Shown here in pieces: positions 49,352-57,534 of a stretch of DNA of 64,000 bases. The stretch comes from Streptomyces humi. Lineage in GTDB: Bacteria; Actinomycetota; Actinomycetes; Streptomycetales; Streptomycetaceae. The position numbers and the translations under genes are program-made. The notes under the pieces are model-generated. The model had not been told where the DNA came from, made no database searches, and saw nothing but the letters and a program-made list of their open reading frames with translations. Numbering within the stretch: position 1 is the stretch's first letter; each line of letters opens with the position of its first letter. Location: assembly GCF_001005085.2 (NCBI RefSeq), contig NZ_LBMU02000027.1, positions 62,001-126,000 on the forward strand, in the 5' to 3' direction.

Positions 49352-49422
49352 CGACCCGCGAGCTCGCCGGTACGTCCGGCCGGCTCCTCCGTTCAGGCGG
49401 AGGGACCCGAGCTCGCGGGTCG
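49352..49422. terminator. Three-way-junction structure / pdxH terminator
   Basis: Perfect 15-bp outer stem (CGACCCGCGAGCTCG and complement) encloses two inner hairpins: GCCGG-TACGT-CCGGC and CCTCCG-TTCAGG-CGGAGG. It lies 20 bp after the pdxH stop on that strand and could also end the opposite small transcript. Confidence 0.7.
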
Positions 49423-49441
49423 TCTGCGTGCACGGGCCCGC

Positions 49442-50131
49442 TCAGGGGCTGAGGCGTTCCACGTGCCAGGTGGCGTCGGGGGTGGCCGTGTAGCGGAGGC
49501 GGTCGTGGAGGCGGTTGTAGCGGCCCTGCCAGAACTCGACCGTCCGGGGGGCCACGCGGAAGCCGCCCCAGTGCGGGGGCACGGGGACCTGCTCGCCCTC
49601 GGGGTAGCGGGCGCCGAGTTCGGCGTACGCGGTGTCGAGTTCGGCGCGGGAGCGGATGACCGCGGACTGGGTGCTGGCCCAGGCGCCGAGCTGGGAGCCG
49701 TGCGGGCGGGTGCGGAAGTACGCGGCGGTCTCGTCGCGGCCGGTACGGCGGGCGATGCCGGTGACGACGACCTGCCGGCCGATGGGGTGCCACGGGAAGA
49801 GCAGTGAGACGTGCGGGTTCTCGGCGAGGTCGCGGGCCTTGCGGGAGTCGTAGTTGGTGTAGAAGACGAAGCCCTGGGTGTCGTACTGCTTCATCAGGAC
49901 CGTGCGTGAGCTGGGGTGGCCCTGGGCGTCCGCGGTGGAGACGACCATCGCGTTGGGTTCGTAGATCATGCCGTCGTCGGCCGCCCGCACGGCCTGCCGG
50001 AACCATTGGGTGAACTGGTCCATCGGGTGTGCGGCCAGGTCGTTCTCGTCGAAACCCTCGGCCCGGTAGTGCTGCCGCATCGCGGCGGGGTCGTGGATGG
50101 AGTCGTCGGAGGCGGCGTCACGATCGGTCAC
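49442..50131 (-). CDS. pdxH: Pyridoxamine 5'-phosphate oxidase
   Basis: A 229-residue PNPOx making pyridoxal phosphate from pyridoxamine or pyridoxine phosphate with FMN and oxygen. FMN-binding stretches are [20 protein letters not shown] and [20 protein letters not shown], and the C-terminal tail is WHVERLSP with the family's R-L-x-P end. The GTG start ([10 protein letters not shown]) is chosen because the sequence upstream of it lacks coding bias. This is the canonical copy; a divergent paralogue is at 7.1 kb. Divergent from the citrate synthase gene. Confidence 0.95.
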   Translation of the reverse strand: MTDRDAASDDSIHDPAAMRQHYRAEGFDENDLAAHPMDQFTQWFRQAVRAADDGMIYEPNAMVVSTADAQGHPSSRTVLMKQYDTQGFVFYTNYDSRKARDLAENPHVSLLFPWHPIGRQVVVTGIARRTGRDETAAYFRTRPHGSQLGAWASTQSAVIRSRAELDTAYAELGARYPEGEQVPVPPHWGGFRVAPRTVEFWQGRYNRLHDRLRYTATPDATWHVERLSP

Positions 50132-50259
50132 GCGGTCATCTTGCCGTACCGCCCCGCGCCACAGCACGGAGTGGCACTGAGTGCCGCTGGGCTCCCCAAT
50201 TCTGGCACTCGGGGTTATGGTGCAGTTGCCTCCGCCTACACCCCAAGAGGAGCCGCCCC

Positions 50260-51360
50260 ATGTCCGACTTCGTACCTGGGCTCGAAGGAGTCGTCGCGTT
50301 CGAGACCGAGATCGCCGAACCGGACAAGGAGGGGGGCGCCCTGCGGTACCGGGGCGTCGACATCGAGGATCTGGTCGGGCACGTCTCGTTCGGGAACGTG
50401 TGGGGGCTGCTGGTCGACGGGGCCTTCAATCCGGGGCTGCCGCCCGCCGAGCCCTTCCCGATCCCGGTCCATTCGGGTGACATCCGGGTGGACGTGCAGT
50501 CGGCGCTCGCCATGCTCGCCCCCGTCTGGGGTCTCAAGCCGCTCCTCGACATCGACGCGGCGCAGGCCCGGGAGGACCTGGCGCGGGCCGCGGTCATGGC
50601 CCTGTCGTACGTCGCGCAGTCGGCGCGCGGGCAGGGGCTGCCGATGGTGCCGCAGCGGGAGATCGACAAGGCGCACTCGGTGGTCGAGCGGTTCATGATC
50701 CGGTGGCGGGGGGAGCCGGACCCGAAGCATGTCGCGGCCGTCGACGCGTACTGGACCTCCGCCGCCGAGCACGGCATGAACGCTTCGACGTTCACGGCCC
50801 GGGTGATCGCCTCGACCGGTGCGGATGTCGCCGCGGCACTGTCCGGTGCGGTGGGCGCCATGTCGGGGCCGCTGCACGGTGGTGCGCCGTCCCGGGTGCT
50901 CGGGATGATCGAGGAGATCGAGCGGACCGGGGACGCGGAGGCCTACGTCAAGCAGGCCCTGGACCGTGGTGAGCGGTTGATGGGGTTCGGGCACCGGGTG
51001 TACCGGGCGGAGGATCCGCGGGCGCGGGTGCTGCGGCGGACCGCGCGGGAGCTGGGGGCGCCGCGGTTCGAGATCGCGGAGGCGCTGGAGAAGGCGGCGC
51101 TGGAGGAACTCCACAACCGTCGGCCGGATCGTGTGCTGGCCACGAACGTGGAGTTCTGGGCGGCGATCATGCTGGACTTCGCGGAGGTGCCGGCGCACAT
51201 GTTCACGTCGATGTTCACGTGTGCCCGTACCGCCGGGTGGTCGGCGCACATTCTTGAGCAGAAGCGGACGGGGCGGCTGGTGCGGCCGTCGGCGGAGTAC
51301 GTGGGGCCGGGGGTTCGGAGGCCTCAGGACATCGAAGGGTTCGCGGACATCGCCCACTAG
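50260..51360 (+). CDS. Citrate synthase 2 / methylcitrate-synthase-like
   Basis: A 366-residue type II-like citrate synthase. The catalytic residues are in [18 protein letters not shown] (His), [18 protein letters not shown] (His) and [10 protein letters not shown] (Asp). AAGAGGAG precedes the ATG. In Streptomyces this second, shorter synthase is distinct from the main TCA enzyme and may work as methylcitrate synthase or in stationary phase. The assignment to citrate rather than methylcitrate is not clear from sequence. Confidence 0.93.
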   Translation: MSDFVPGLEGVVAFETEIAEPDKEGGALRYRGVDIEDLVGHVSFGNVWGLLVDGAFNPGLPPAEPFPIPVHSGDIRVDVQSALAMLAPVWGLKPLLDIDAAQAREDLARAAVMALSYVAQSARGQGLPMVPQREIDKAHSVVERFMIRWRGEPDPKHVAAVDAYWTSAAEHGMNASTFTARVIASTGADVAAALSGAVGAMSGPLHGGAPSRVLGMIEEIERTGDAEAYVKQALDRGERLMGFGHRVYRAEDPRARVLRRTARELGAPRFEIAEALEKAALEELHNRRPDRVLATNVEFWAAIMLDFAEVPAHMFTSMFTCARTAGWSAHILEQKRTGRLVRPSAEYVGPGVRRPQDIEGFADIAH

Positions 51361-51392
51361 AGGGGGTGCGACGGTGCGTGGGCGGCTGCGGG

Positions 51393-51432
51393 TTGTGCGT
51401 GGCTGAGCGCGCAGTTCCCCGCACCCCTATGG
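51393..51432. repeat. Intergenic repeat copy after citrate synthase
   Basis: TGAGCGCGCAGTTCCCCGCA + CCCCTATGGGGCGCTG matches the 41.5-kb element, including its CCCTATGGGG stem. Between the convergent citrate synthase and TetR genes; the last 6 bp overlap the TetR stop region. Confidence 0.7.
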
Positions 51433-52053
51433 GGCGCTGTCCAGCACCTCGTCGAGCAGTGCCGCCCATTGGGCCACCACCCGCTCCCGTCTCGCCCTGT
51501 CGTCCGTCAGGAGGTTTGCCAGGCCCAGGCCTCTCGCCATGTCCAGGAGGCCCTGGACCGTCTCGCGGGCGCCCGGGCGGGTCTCGTCGGCGTTGAGGAG
51601 GTCCACGGCGATGCGGTGGGTCTCGCGGCCGACCCGGGCTTCCAGTTCGGTGACCCGGGAGCGCAGCTGGTCCTCGTTGGAGGCGGCGACCCACAGGTGG
51701 AGGGCGGCGCGGAAGAGGGGGCCGGTGTAGAGGTCGACCAGGGCCGAGACGACGGCTCCGCGGTCGCCGGCCGTGCCCTGCGGGAACAGGGCGCGCAGGG
51801 CCGTGGAGCGTTCCTCGGCGACGTATTCGACGGCCGCCGTGAAAAGGTCCTCGCGGGTCGGGAAGTGGTGCTGGGCGGCGCCCCGGGAGACGCCGGCGCG
51901 TTCGGCGACGACGGCGACCGTGGAGCCCGCCCAGCCGTGTTCGGCGAGGCAGGCCACGGCGGCTTCCAGGAGCCGCTGCCGGGTGGCCCGGCTGCGGTCC
52001 TGTTTGGGGGCACGGTCCGGTTGGGGCCCGCGTGCGCGTTCCGTCGTACTCAC
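51427..52053 (-). CDS. TetR family regulator at the end of the atu-like operon
   Basis: A 208-residue TetR protein. The HTH is VAVVAERAGVSRGAAQHHFP + TREDLF, a form seen in AtuR/LiuR-like regulators of acyl-CoA operons. The GTG start overlaps the upstream hydratase stop by 4 nt (GTGA), so it is the last gene of the eight-gene operon. The CAAGC-GT-GCTTG palindrome at the operon's head is its likely target, giving negative autoregulation. A CoA ester of the pathway is the probable inducer, as in FadR-type TetRs. Confidence 0.92.
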   Translation of the reverse strand: MSTTERARGPQPDRAPKQDRSRATRQRLLEAAVACLAEHGWAGSTVAVVAERAGVSRGAAQHHFPTREDLFTAAVEYVAEERSTALRALFPQGTAGDRGAVVSALVDLYTGPLFRAALHLWVAASNEDQLRSRVTELEARVGRETHRIAVDLLNADETRPGARETVQGLLDMARGLGLANLLTDDRARRERVVAQWAALLDEVLDSAP

Positions 52054-52784
52054 ACCACCCACGCCGCATCCCGTCGTTCGAGGAAGGCCGTCATCCCCTC
52101 GCGCGCGTCGTCGGAGGAGAACAGCCGGGCCGAGAGGGCGGTCAGGTGGGCCGCGTCCCGGTCGAATGTCTCCAGCACCCTAGCTGTGAGCAGCTGTTTC
52201 GTCTCGGCCAGGGCCTGGGGTGCGGAGCGGCGGATGCCGTCGAGGACGGGTTCGAGGGCGGTGTCCACGTCGTCGGCCGTGGTGGTGAGCAGGCCGAGGC
52301 GGACTGCTTCGGCGGGGGTGAAGCGTTCGCCGGTGAGGTAGTAGCGGGCGAGGGTCCTGGGGTCGGTGCGGGGCAGCAGGGGCAGGGAGATGACGGCGGG
52401 GGCGACTCCGATCCGCACCTCCGTGAAGGCGAAGGTGGACCCGGTGGAGGCGGCCGCGATGTCGCAGGCCGCGAGCAGGCCGATGCCACCCGCGCGGACG
52501 TGGCCGGTGACGCGGGCGACGACCGGCTTGGGCAGTTCGACGAGCCGGCGGAGGAGGCCGACCAGGGCGTCGGGGTGGGGTGGGTCGCGCAGGTCGGCGC
52601 CGGCGCTGAACGTCGTACCGGTGTGGGTGAGGACGACCGCGCGGACGTCGGGGTCCTTCGCGCAGTCGGTGAGGGCTTCGGCGAGTTCGGCGACGAGGGC
52701 GGCGGACAGGGCGTTGCGGGTGGTGGTGGAGTCGAGGCTGAGAGTGGTGACGGCGCGTGTGCGGGTCTGTCCGATCAACGTCAC
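52050..52784 (-). CDS. Enoyl-CoA hydratase
   Basis: A 244-residue crotonase-fold protein. Oxyanion segments are VVLTHTGTTFSAGADLRDPP and ARVTGHVRAGGIGLLAACDI. Glu residues near the catalytic site are less clear (FTEVRIGVAPAVISL has one). It would hydrate a 2,3-enoyl-CoA of the operon pathway (AtuE/LiuC analogue). Overlaps the upstream ligase stop and the downstream TetR start by 4 nt on each side. Confidence 0.92.
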   Translation of the reverse strand: MTLIGQTRTRAVTTLSLDSTTTRNALSAALVAELAEALTDCAKDPDVRAVVLTHTGTTFSAGADLRDPPHPDALVGLLRRLVELPKPVVARVTGHVRAGGIGLLAACDIAAASTGSTFAFTEVRIGVAPAVISLPLLPRTDPRTLARYYLTGERFTPAEAVRLGLLTTTADDVDTALEPVLDGIRRSAPQALAETKQLLTARVLETFDRDAAHLTALSARLFSSDDAREGMTAFLERRDAAWVV

Positions 52785-54376
52785 GGGCGCTCCTCGGGTT
52801 CCCGGGTCCTGGCGAGGTCGCGCAGTTCGCGGCGGAGGATCTTCCCGGAGGCCGCGCGGGGCACGCTGGTGATGAAGGTGACCTTGCGGACGCGTTTGTA
52901 GGGCGCGACGCGTTCGGCGACGTACAGCATGGTCTCGTTCTCGGTGAGGTCGCCGGCGGTGGGCTGGCGGACGACGAAGGCGTGCGGGATCTCGTTGCCG
53001 TCCTCGTTGTAGGCGCCGATGACGGCGGCGTCGGCGATGCCGGGGTGGGTGAGCAGGAGTGCCTCCAGTTCGGCGGGGGCCACCTGGAAGCCCTTGTACT
53101 TGATGAGTTCCTTGACCCGGTCGACGACGAACAGCCAGCCGTCGGTGTCGGCGTGGCCGACGTCCCCGGTGTGCAGCCAGCCGTCGCTGTCGATCATCGC
53201 GGCGGTGTCGTCGGGGCGGCCGAGGTAGCCCTTCATGACCTGCGGGCCGCGGATGAGGATCTCGCCGGGTTCGCCGGTGGCGACGTCCTTGTGCGGGTCG
53301 TCCAGGGACACGATCCGCATCTCGGTGCCGGCGATGAGCTTGCCGACCGTGCCGGGGGGTGCCTGGTGCATGGCGTCGAGGGGGACGACGTGGGTGCCGG
53401 GCGACAGCTCGGTCATGCCGTACGCCTGTCCGACCGGCGGCAGTCGGAGCCGTTTCGCGCAGGCCGCGGCGAGCTGCGCGTCCAGGGGCGCGGCGGCGCT
53501 CATGACGTACTTCAGGGACGACAGGTCGTACCGCTCGACCAGGGGGTGCTTGGCGAGGGCGAGGACGATCGGCGGGGCGACGTACAGGCCGGTGATGCGG
53601 TGGTTCTGGATGGCCGCGAGGAAGGTCTCCAGGTCGAAGCGGGGCAGGACGACGACCGTGGCGCCGTTGCGCAGGGGCGCGTTCATGAGCGCGGTGAGGC
53701 CGTAGATGTGGAAGAGCGGCAGGACGGCGAGGATGCGGTCGCCGGGGCCGGCCGGTACGGAGACGTCGAGCTGGGCGAGGTTGGTGGCGATCTGCCGGTG
53801 GGTGAGCATCACGCCCTTGGGGACGCCGGTGGTGCCGGAGGAGTACGGCAGTGCGGCGACGTCCTCGACGGGGTCGATGTCGACCTGCGGCTCGGGTGCG
53901 TCACCGGCGAGCATGTCGATCAGTGAGCGGTGGCCGGTGGCGCTGTCGCAGACGAATATCTCCTCGACGCCGCCCGCGAGTTCGGCTGCCCGGCGGGCGG
54001 TCTCCAGCAGTGGTGAGACGGTGACGATCCAGCGGGCCGCGCAGTCTGTGAGCTGTTTCGCGAACTCCTCGGGCGTGGCGAGCGGGTGCACGGTGGTGAC
54101 GGCGGCACCCGCGCGCGTGGCCGCGTAGAACGCCGTCGGGAAGGCCACCGTGTTCGGGCTGTGCAGGGCGAGCACATCGCCCTTGCGGACGCCCGCGTCG
54201 GCGAACGCGGCGGCGATCCGCCGGTGGAACCGGTCCAGTTGTTCGTAGGTGAGGGTGGTGCCGTCGGTGCCGTCGATCAGGGCGGGCGCGGCGCCGAACT
54301 CGGCGGCCCGGCCCAGCACGGCCTCGTGGATGGGGAGTTCTACGGGCGGAACGTCTGCGTACTCGCTGCGGAACAC
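52781..54376 (-). CDS. 4-coumarate-CoA-ligase-like acyl-CoA ligase
   Basis: A 531-residue adenylate-forming ligase of the fatty-acid/4CL branch. P-loop PYSSGTTGVPKGVMLTHRQ, A5 VGQAYGMTELSPGT, A7 WLHTGDVGHADTDGWLF, A8 VDRVKELIKYKGFQVAPAEL, catalytic lysine in RAASGKILRRELR. GTG start with GGAGGA 4 nt upstream. In the operon it should activate the substrate acid (AtuH-like). A small palindrome overlaps its ribosome binding site. Confidence 0.94.
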   Translation of the reverse strand: MFRSEYADVPPVELPIHEAVLGRAAEFGAAPALIDGTDGTTLTYEQLDRFHRRIAAAFADAGVRKGDVLALHSPNTVAFPTAFYAATRAGAAVTTVHPLATPEEFAKQLTDCAARWIVTVSPLLETARRAAELAGGVEEIFVCDSATGHRSLIDMLAGDAPEPQVDIDPVEDVAALPYSSGTTGVPKGVMLTHRQIATNLAQLDVSVPAGPGDRILAVLPLFHIYGLTALMNAPLRNGATVVVLPRFDLETFLAAIQNHRITGLYVAPPIVLALAKHPLVERYDLSSLKYVMSAAAPLDAQLAAACAKRLRLPPVGQAYGMTELSPGTHVVPLDAMHQAPPGTVGKLIAGTEMRIVSLDDPHKDVATGEPGEILIRGPQVMKGYLGRPDDTAAMIDSDGWLHTGDVGHADTDGWLFVVDRVKELIKYKGFQVAPAELEALLLTHPGIADAAVIGAYNEDGNEIPHAFVVRQPTAGDLTENETMLYVAERVAPYKRVRKVTFITSVPRAASGKILRRELRDLARTREPEERP

Positions 54377-54383
54377 GGTTCCT

Positions 54384-54398
54384 CCAAGGCGGCCTTGG
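54384..54398 (-). promoter_or_regulatory. Hairpin overlapping the CoA ligase ribosome binding site
   Basis: CCAAGG-CGG-CCTTGG lies directly ahead of GGAGGAACCGTG on the minus strand, so the stem would include the first bases of the Shine-Dalgarno. It may lower translation or mark a processing site within the operon. Confidence 0.35.
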
Positions 54399-54434
54399 GC
54401 CTCAGGGCGACGTCGGTGCGGCCTGGGTGCGACC

Positions 54435-55601
54435 TCAGTACGACTTGGGCAGGCCGAGGGTCTGGTGGGAGACGTAGTTGAGAATCATCTCCCTGCTCAC
54501 CGGAGCAATACGAGCCACGCGCGCGGCCGTTATCAACGAGGCGAGCCCGAATTCCCGGGTCAGTCCGTTGCCGCCGAGGGTGTGCACGGCCTGGTCGACG
54601 GCCCGTACGCAGGCCTCTCCTGCCGCGTACTTCGCCATGTTGGCGGCCTCACCTGCGCCGACGTCGTCCCCGGCGTCGTAGAGGTGGGCGGCCTTCTGCA
54701 TCATCAGGCGGGCGAGTTCGAGGTCGATGTGCGCCTGGGCGAGGGGGTGGGCGATGGCCTGGTGGGCGCCGATGGGGGCCTTCCAGACGGTGCGGTCGCG
54801 CGCGTACTCGATCGCCTTGGACAGCGCGTAGCGGCCCATGCCGATCGCGAACGCGGCCGTCATGACGCGTTCCGGGTTGAGGCCGGCGAAGAGCTGGAGG
54901 AGTCCGGCGTCCTCGTCGCCGACGAGCGCGTCCGCGGGCAGCCGTACGTCGTCCAGGGTGAGTTCGAACTGTTTTTCGGCCGCGTTGAGTTCCATGTCGA
55001 TGGGGCGCTTCCGGAAGCCTTCGGCGTCCGTCGGGACGATGAACAGGCAGGGCTTGAGGCGTCCGGTGCGGGCGTCCTCGGTGCGGCCGACGATCAGGAC
55101 GGCGTCGGCCAGGTCGACGCCGGAGATGAAGACCTTGCGGCCGGTGAGCAGCCAGTCGCCGCTCGCCGGGTCGCGGCGGGCGGTGGTGGTGATGCGGTGG
55201 GAGTTGGAGCCGGCGTCGGGTTCGGTGATGCCGAAGGCCATGAGGCGCGTGCCGTCGGAGAGTCCGGGGAGCCAGGCGCGCTTCTGCTCCTCGGTGCCGA
55301 AGCGGGAGATGACCGTGCCGCAGATGGCCGGTGAGACGACGAGCATGAGGAGCGGGGAGCCCGCCGCGCCGAGTTCTTCGAGGACGATGGAGAGTTCGGT
55401 GATGCCGCCGCCTCCGCCGCCGTGTTCCTCCGGGAGGTTGACGCCGAGGTAGCCCAGTTTTCCGGCCTCCTGCCAGAGTTCGGTCGGGGGGCGGCCTTCG
55501 GCGATCGTGCGGGTGATGTAGGTGCGGCCGTACTTGGCACCGAGGGCGGCCACCGCCGCGCGGAGTGCCTTGTGTTCGTCGGATTCGATCTGGGGGGTCA
55601 C
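54435..55601 (-). CDS. Acyl-CoA dehydrogenase (AtuD/citronellyl-CoA-like)
   Basis: A 388-residue acyl-CoA dehydrogenase. LGVNLPEEHGGGGGGITELS, MAFGITEPDAGSNSHRITTT and RTVWKAPIGAHQAIAHPLAQ are the main blocks, and the end reads ILNYVSHQTLGLPKSY. It has the ordinary length and both halves. GTG start with AAGGAGC at 5 nt. In the operon it provides the alpha-beta unsaturated acyl-CoA for the carboxylase. Mid-operon; preceded by an 80-bp gap with a hairpin. Confidence 0.94.
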   Translation of the reverse strand: MTPQIESDEHKALRAAVAALGAKYGRTYITRTIAEGRPPTELWQEAGKLGYLGVNLPEEHGGGGGGITELSIVLEELGAAGSPLLMLVVSPAICGTVISRFGTEEQKRAWLPGLSDGTRLMAFGITEPDAGSNSHRITTTARRDPASGDWLLTGRKVFISGVDLADAVLIVGRTEDARTGRLKPCLFIVPTDAEGFRKRPIDMELNAAEKQFELTLDDVRLPADALVGDEDAGLLQLFAGLNPERVMTAAFAIGMGRYALSKAIEYARDRTVWKAPIGAHQAIAHPLAQAHIDLELARLMMQKAAHLYDAGDDVGAGEAANMAKYAAGEACVRAVDQAVHTLGGNGLTREFGLASLITAARVARIAPVSREMILNYVSHQTLGLPKSY

Positions 55602-55675
55602 GGTGCTCCTTCGGGGGCGGGTCGTGTGTGGTCGCTCGCGCTCACGCGGCGGTAGCCGCATATCGATACAGCCCC

Positions 55676-55693
55676 GCGCCCCTAGAGGGGCGC
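55676..55693 (-). terminator. Internal hairpin between biotin carboxylase and acyl-CoA dehydrogenase
   Basis: GCGCCCC-TAGA-GGGGCGC, 7-bp arms with 4-nt loop, contains the biotin carboxylase stop codon and resembles the intergenic repeat core (CCCCGCGCCCCT). It may cut expression of the genes after it. Confidence 0.45.
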
Positions 55694-57526
55694 TCGTACC
55701 ACCGCCAGTAGGGAGCCTGGCTCGACCTGTTGGCCCACGGTCACCCTCAGCTCGCTCAGTGTCCCTGTCACCGGTGCCGTGATCTGGTGCTGCATCTTCA
55801 TCGCCTCCAGCCAGAGGAGGGGCTGGCCGGCCTCCACCGTCGAGCCGGCCTCCAGGCCCTCCGCCACCCGTACGACCGTTCCGGGCATCGGCGCCAGGAG
55901 GGAGCCCGGGGCCAGCTGGGCCTTCGGGTCGGGGAAGCGGGGCAGGGCGGTGAGGGCCGTGTTGTTGACGTGGACCTGGTCGCCGTACCGGGCCACCCGG
56001 AACTTCCGGTGGACGCCGTCGATGTCGAGTACGACGAGATCCGCGCCGGCGTGCACGACGCGTACGCCGTCCGCCGTGCAGCCCTCGCGGGTGTGCCGGT
56101 AGCGGACCTCGTGCTCCTCGTCGGCCATCAGGTAGCGCTTGACCTGCGGTTGGGAGGGCACGTTGCGCCAGCCGCCGAGGCGTGAGCGGCCGTGGGCGTC
56201 GGCCAGGGCTGCGGCGAGGGGGGCGTGCGGGTCGGGGGCGGGCGCCGTCAGCTCGGCGAGATGGCGGTCGTAGAAGCCGGTGTCCATGCGGGCGGTCGTG
56301 AACTCCTGGTGGCGCAGGGAGCGGACCAGGAGGTCCCGGTTGGTGGTGGGGCCGTGCAGCGTGGTGCGGTCGAGCGCGTGCGCCAGCTTGCGCAGCGCCT
56401 CGGCGCGGGTGGGGGCGTGCGCGACGACTTTCGCGAGCATCGGGTCGTAGTGGACGCCGATCTCGTCGCCGTCGGTGTAGCCGGTGTCCAGGCGGACGCC
56501 GGCGGGCACGGCGAGACGGTGCAGGGTGCCGGTCTGGGGCGCCCAGTCGTGGGCGGGGTCCTCGGCGTAGAGGCGGGCCTCGACGGCGTGGCCGCGTGCG
56601 GACGGCGGGTCGAGGGGGAGGGCGTGGCCCTCGGCGACGCGCAGCTGTTCCGCGACCAGGTCGATGCCGAACACGGCCTCGGTGACGGGGTGTTCCACCT
56701 GGAGGCGGGTGTTCATCTCCAGGAAGTGCGGCTTTCCGTCGGCGACGAGGAACTCGACGGTGCCCGCGCCGACGTAGGCGACGGCGCGGGCGGCGCGTAC
56801 GGCCAGCGCGTACAGCTCTTTCACGAGCCCGTCGGGGAGCCCGGGCGCCGGTGCCTCCTCGATGACCTTCTGGTGCCTGCGCTGGAGGGAGCAGTCGCGG
56901 GTGCCCAGCGGCCACACGGTGCCGTGGGTGTCCGCGAGGATCTGTACCTCCACATGGCGGCCCGACTCGAGGTACGGCTCGACGAACACCTCCCCGTCCC
57001 CGAAGGCGCTCGCGGCCTCGGCGCGGGCGCCCTCCAGGGCGGCGCCCAGGTCTTCGAGGCGGCGCACGACGCGCATGCCGCGCCCGCCGCCGCCCGCGGC
57101 CGCCTTCACCAGGACCGGCAGGTCGGACGCGGTGACCTCGCCGAGCGGCGCGATGCCCATCAGTTCCTTGGCACGGGTCTTGGACGCCATGGCCTCGATG
57201 GCCTCGGGCGGCGGCCCGATCCAGGCCAGGCCGGCGTCGAGGACGGCGCGCGCGAAGTCGGCGTTCTCGGAGAGGAAGCCGTACCCGGGATGCACGGCGT
57301 CCGCGCCCGCGTTCACGGCGGCCTTCACCACCAGGTCGCCGCGGAGATAGGTGTCGGCGGGCGTGGCGCCCGGCAGCCGTACCGCGGTGTCGGCCACGCG
57401 CGCGTGCAGGGCGTCCCGGTCGGCGTCGGAGTGCACGGCGACGGTGGCGATGCCGAGATCGGCACAGGTGCGGAAGATCCGGCAGGCGATCTCGCCGCGG
57501 TTGGCGACCAGCAGGGTCGAAATCAC
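55682..57526 (-). CDS. Acyl-CoA carboxylase alpha subunit (biotin carboxylase + biotin carrier)
   Basis: A 614-residue biotin carboxylase/BCCP. The N-terminus is VISTLLVANRGEIACRIFRT; the ATP-grasp shows PVLVKAAAGGGGRGMRVVRR and FLEMNTRLQVEHPVTEAVFG; biotin is attached to Lys in WLEAMKMQHQIT near the C-terminus. It carboxylates biotin with ATP and bicarbonate. With the downstream-transcribed partner it makes a heteromeric acyl-CoA carboxylase, like methylcrotonyl- or geranyl-CoA carboxylase. GTG start; 8 bp after the beta subunit stop. Confidence 0.95.
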   Translation of the reverse strand: MISTLLVANRGEIACRIFRTCADLGIATVAVHSDADRDALHARVADTAVRLPGATPADTYLRGDLVVKAAVNAGADAVHPGYGFLSENADFARAVLDAGLAWIGPPPEAIEAMASKTRAKELMGIAPLGEVTASDLPVLVKAAAGGGGRGMRVVRRLEDLGAALEGARAEAASAFGDGEVFVEPYLESGRHVEVQILADTHGTVWPLGTRDCSLQRRHQKVIEEAPAPGLPDGLVKELYALAVRAARAVAYVGAGTVEFLVADGKPHFLEMNTRLQVEHPVTEAVFGIDLVAEQLRVAEGHALPLDPPSARGHAVEARLYAEDPAHDWAPQTGTLHRLAVPAGVRLDTGYTDGDEIGVHYDPMLAKVVAHAPTRAEALRKLAHALDRTTLHGPTTNRDLLVRSLRHQEFTTARMDTGFYDRHLAELTAPAPDPHAPLAAALADAHGRSRLGGWRNVPSQPQVKRYLMADEEHEVRYRHTREGCTADGVRVVHAGADLVVLDIDGVHRKFRVARYGDQVHVNNTALTALPRFPDPKAQLAPGSLLAPMPGTVVRVAEGLEAGSTVEAGQPLLWLEAMKMQHQITAPVTGTLSELRVTVGQQVEPGSLLAVVRAPL

Positions 57527-57534
57527 GTGATCCC

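Larger units (their letters stand above)
49207..49422 (+). ncRNA. Candidate small transcript between GNAT and pdxH
   Basis: A transcript starting about 7 nt after the TAGAGT box would be about 215 nt and end in the three-way junction at 49352-49422. It carries an ideal Shine-Dalgarno GGGAGGTGG (49217-49225) and a 12-codon ORF, with no larger gene of good codon bias in this 302-bp region. It could be a small regulatory RNA, or a leader peptide plus terminator. It lies antisense to nothing annotated except the 3' edge of pdxH. Confidence 0.4.

Noticed and set aside
49185-49493. 102-codon frame MCFLEWLLLQKGGG... on the plus strand
   Set aside because: Its start lies upstream of the expected transcription start, and the frame runs through the stem structure and the end of pdxH with poor codon bias.
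51495-51510. A further CTGACG-type site (CTGTCGTCCGTCAG)
   Set aside because: It lies inside a TetR coding region and has the wrong spacer, so it is excluded from the operator set.
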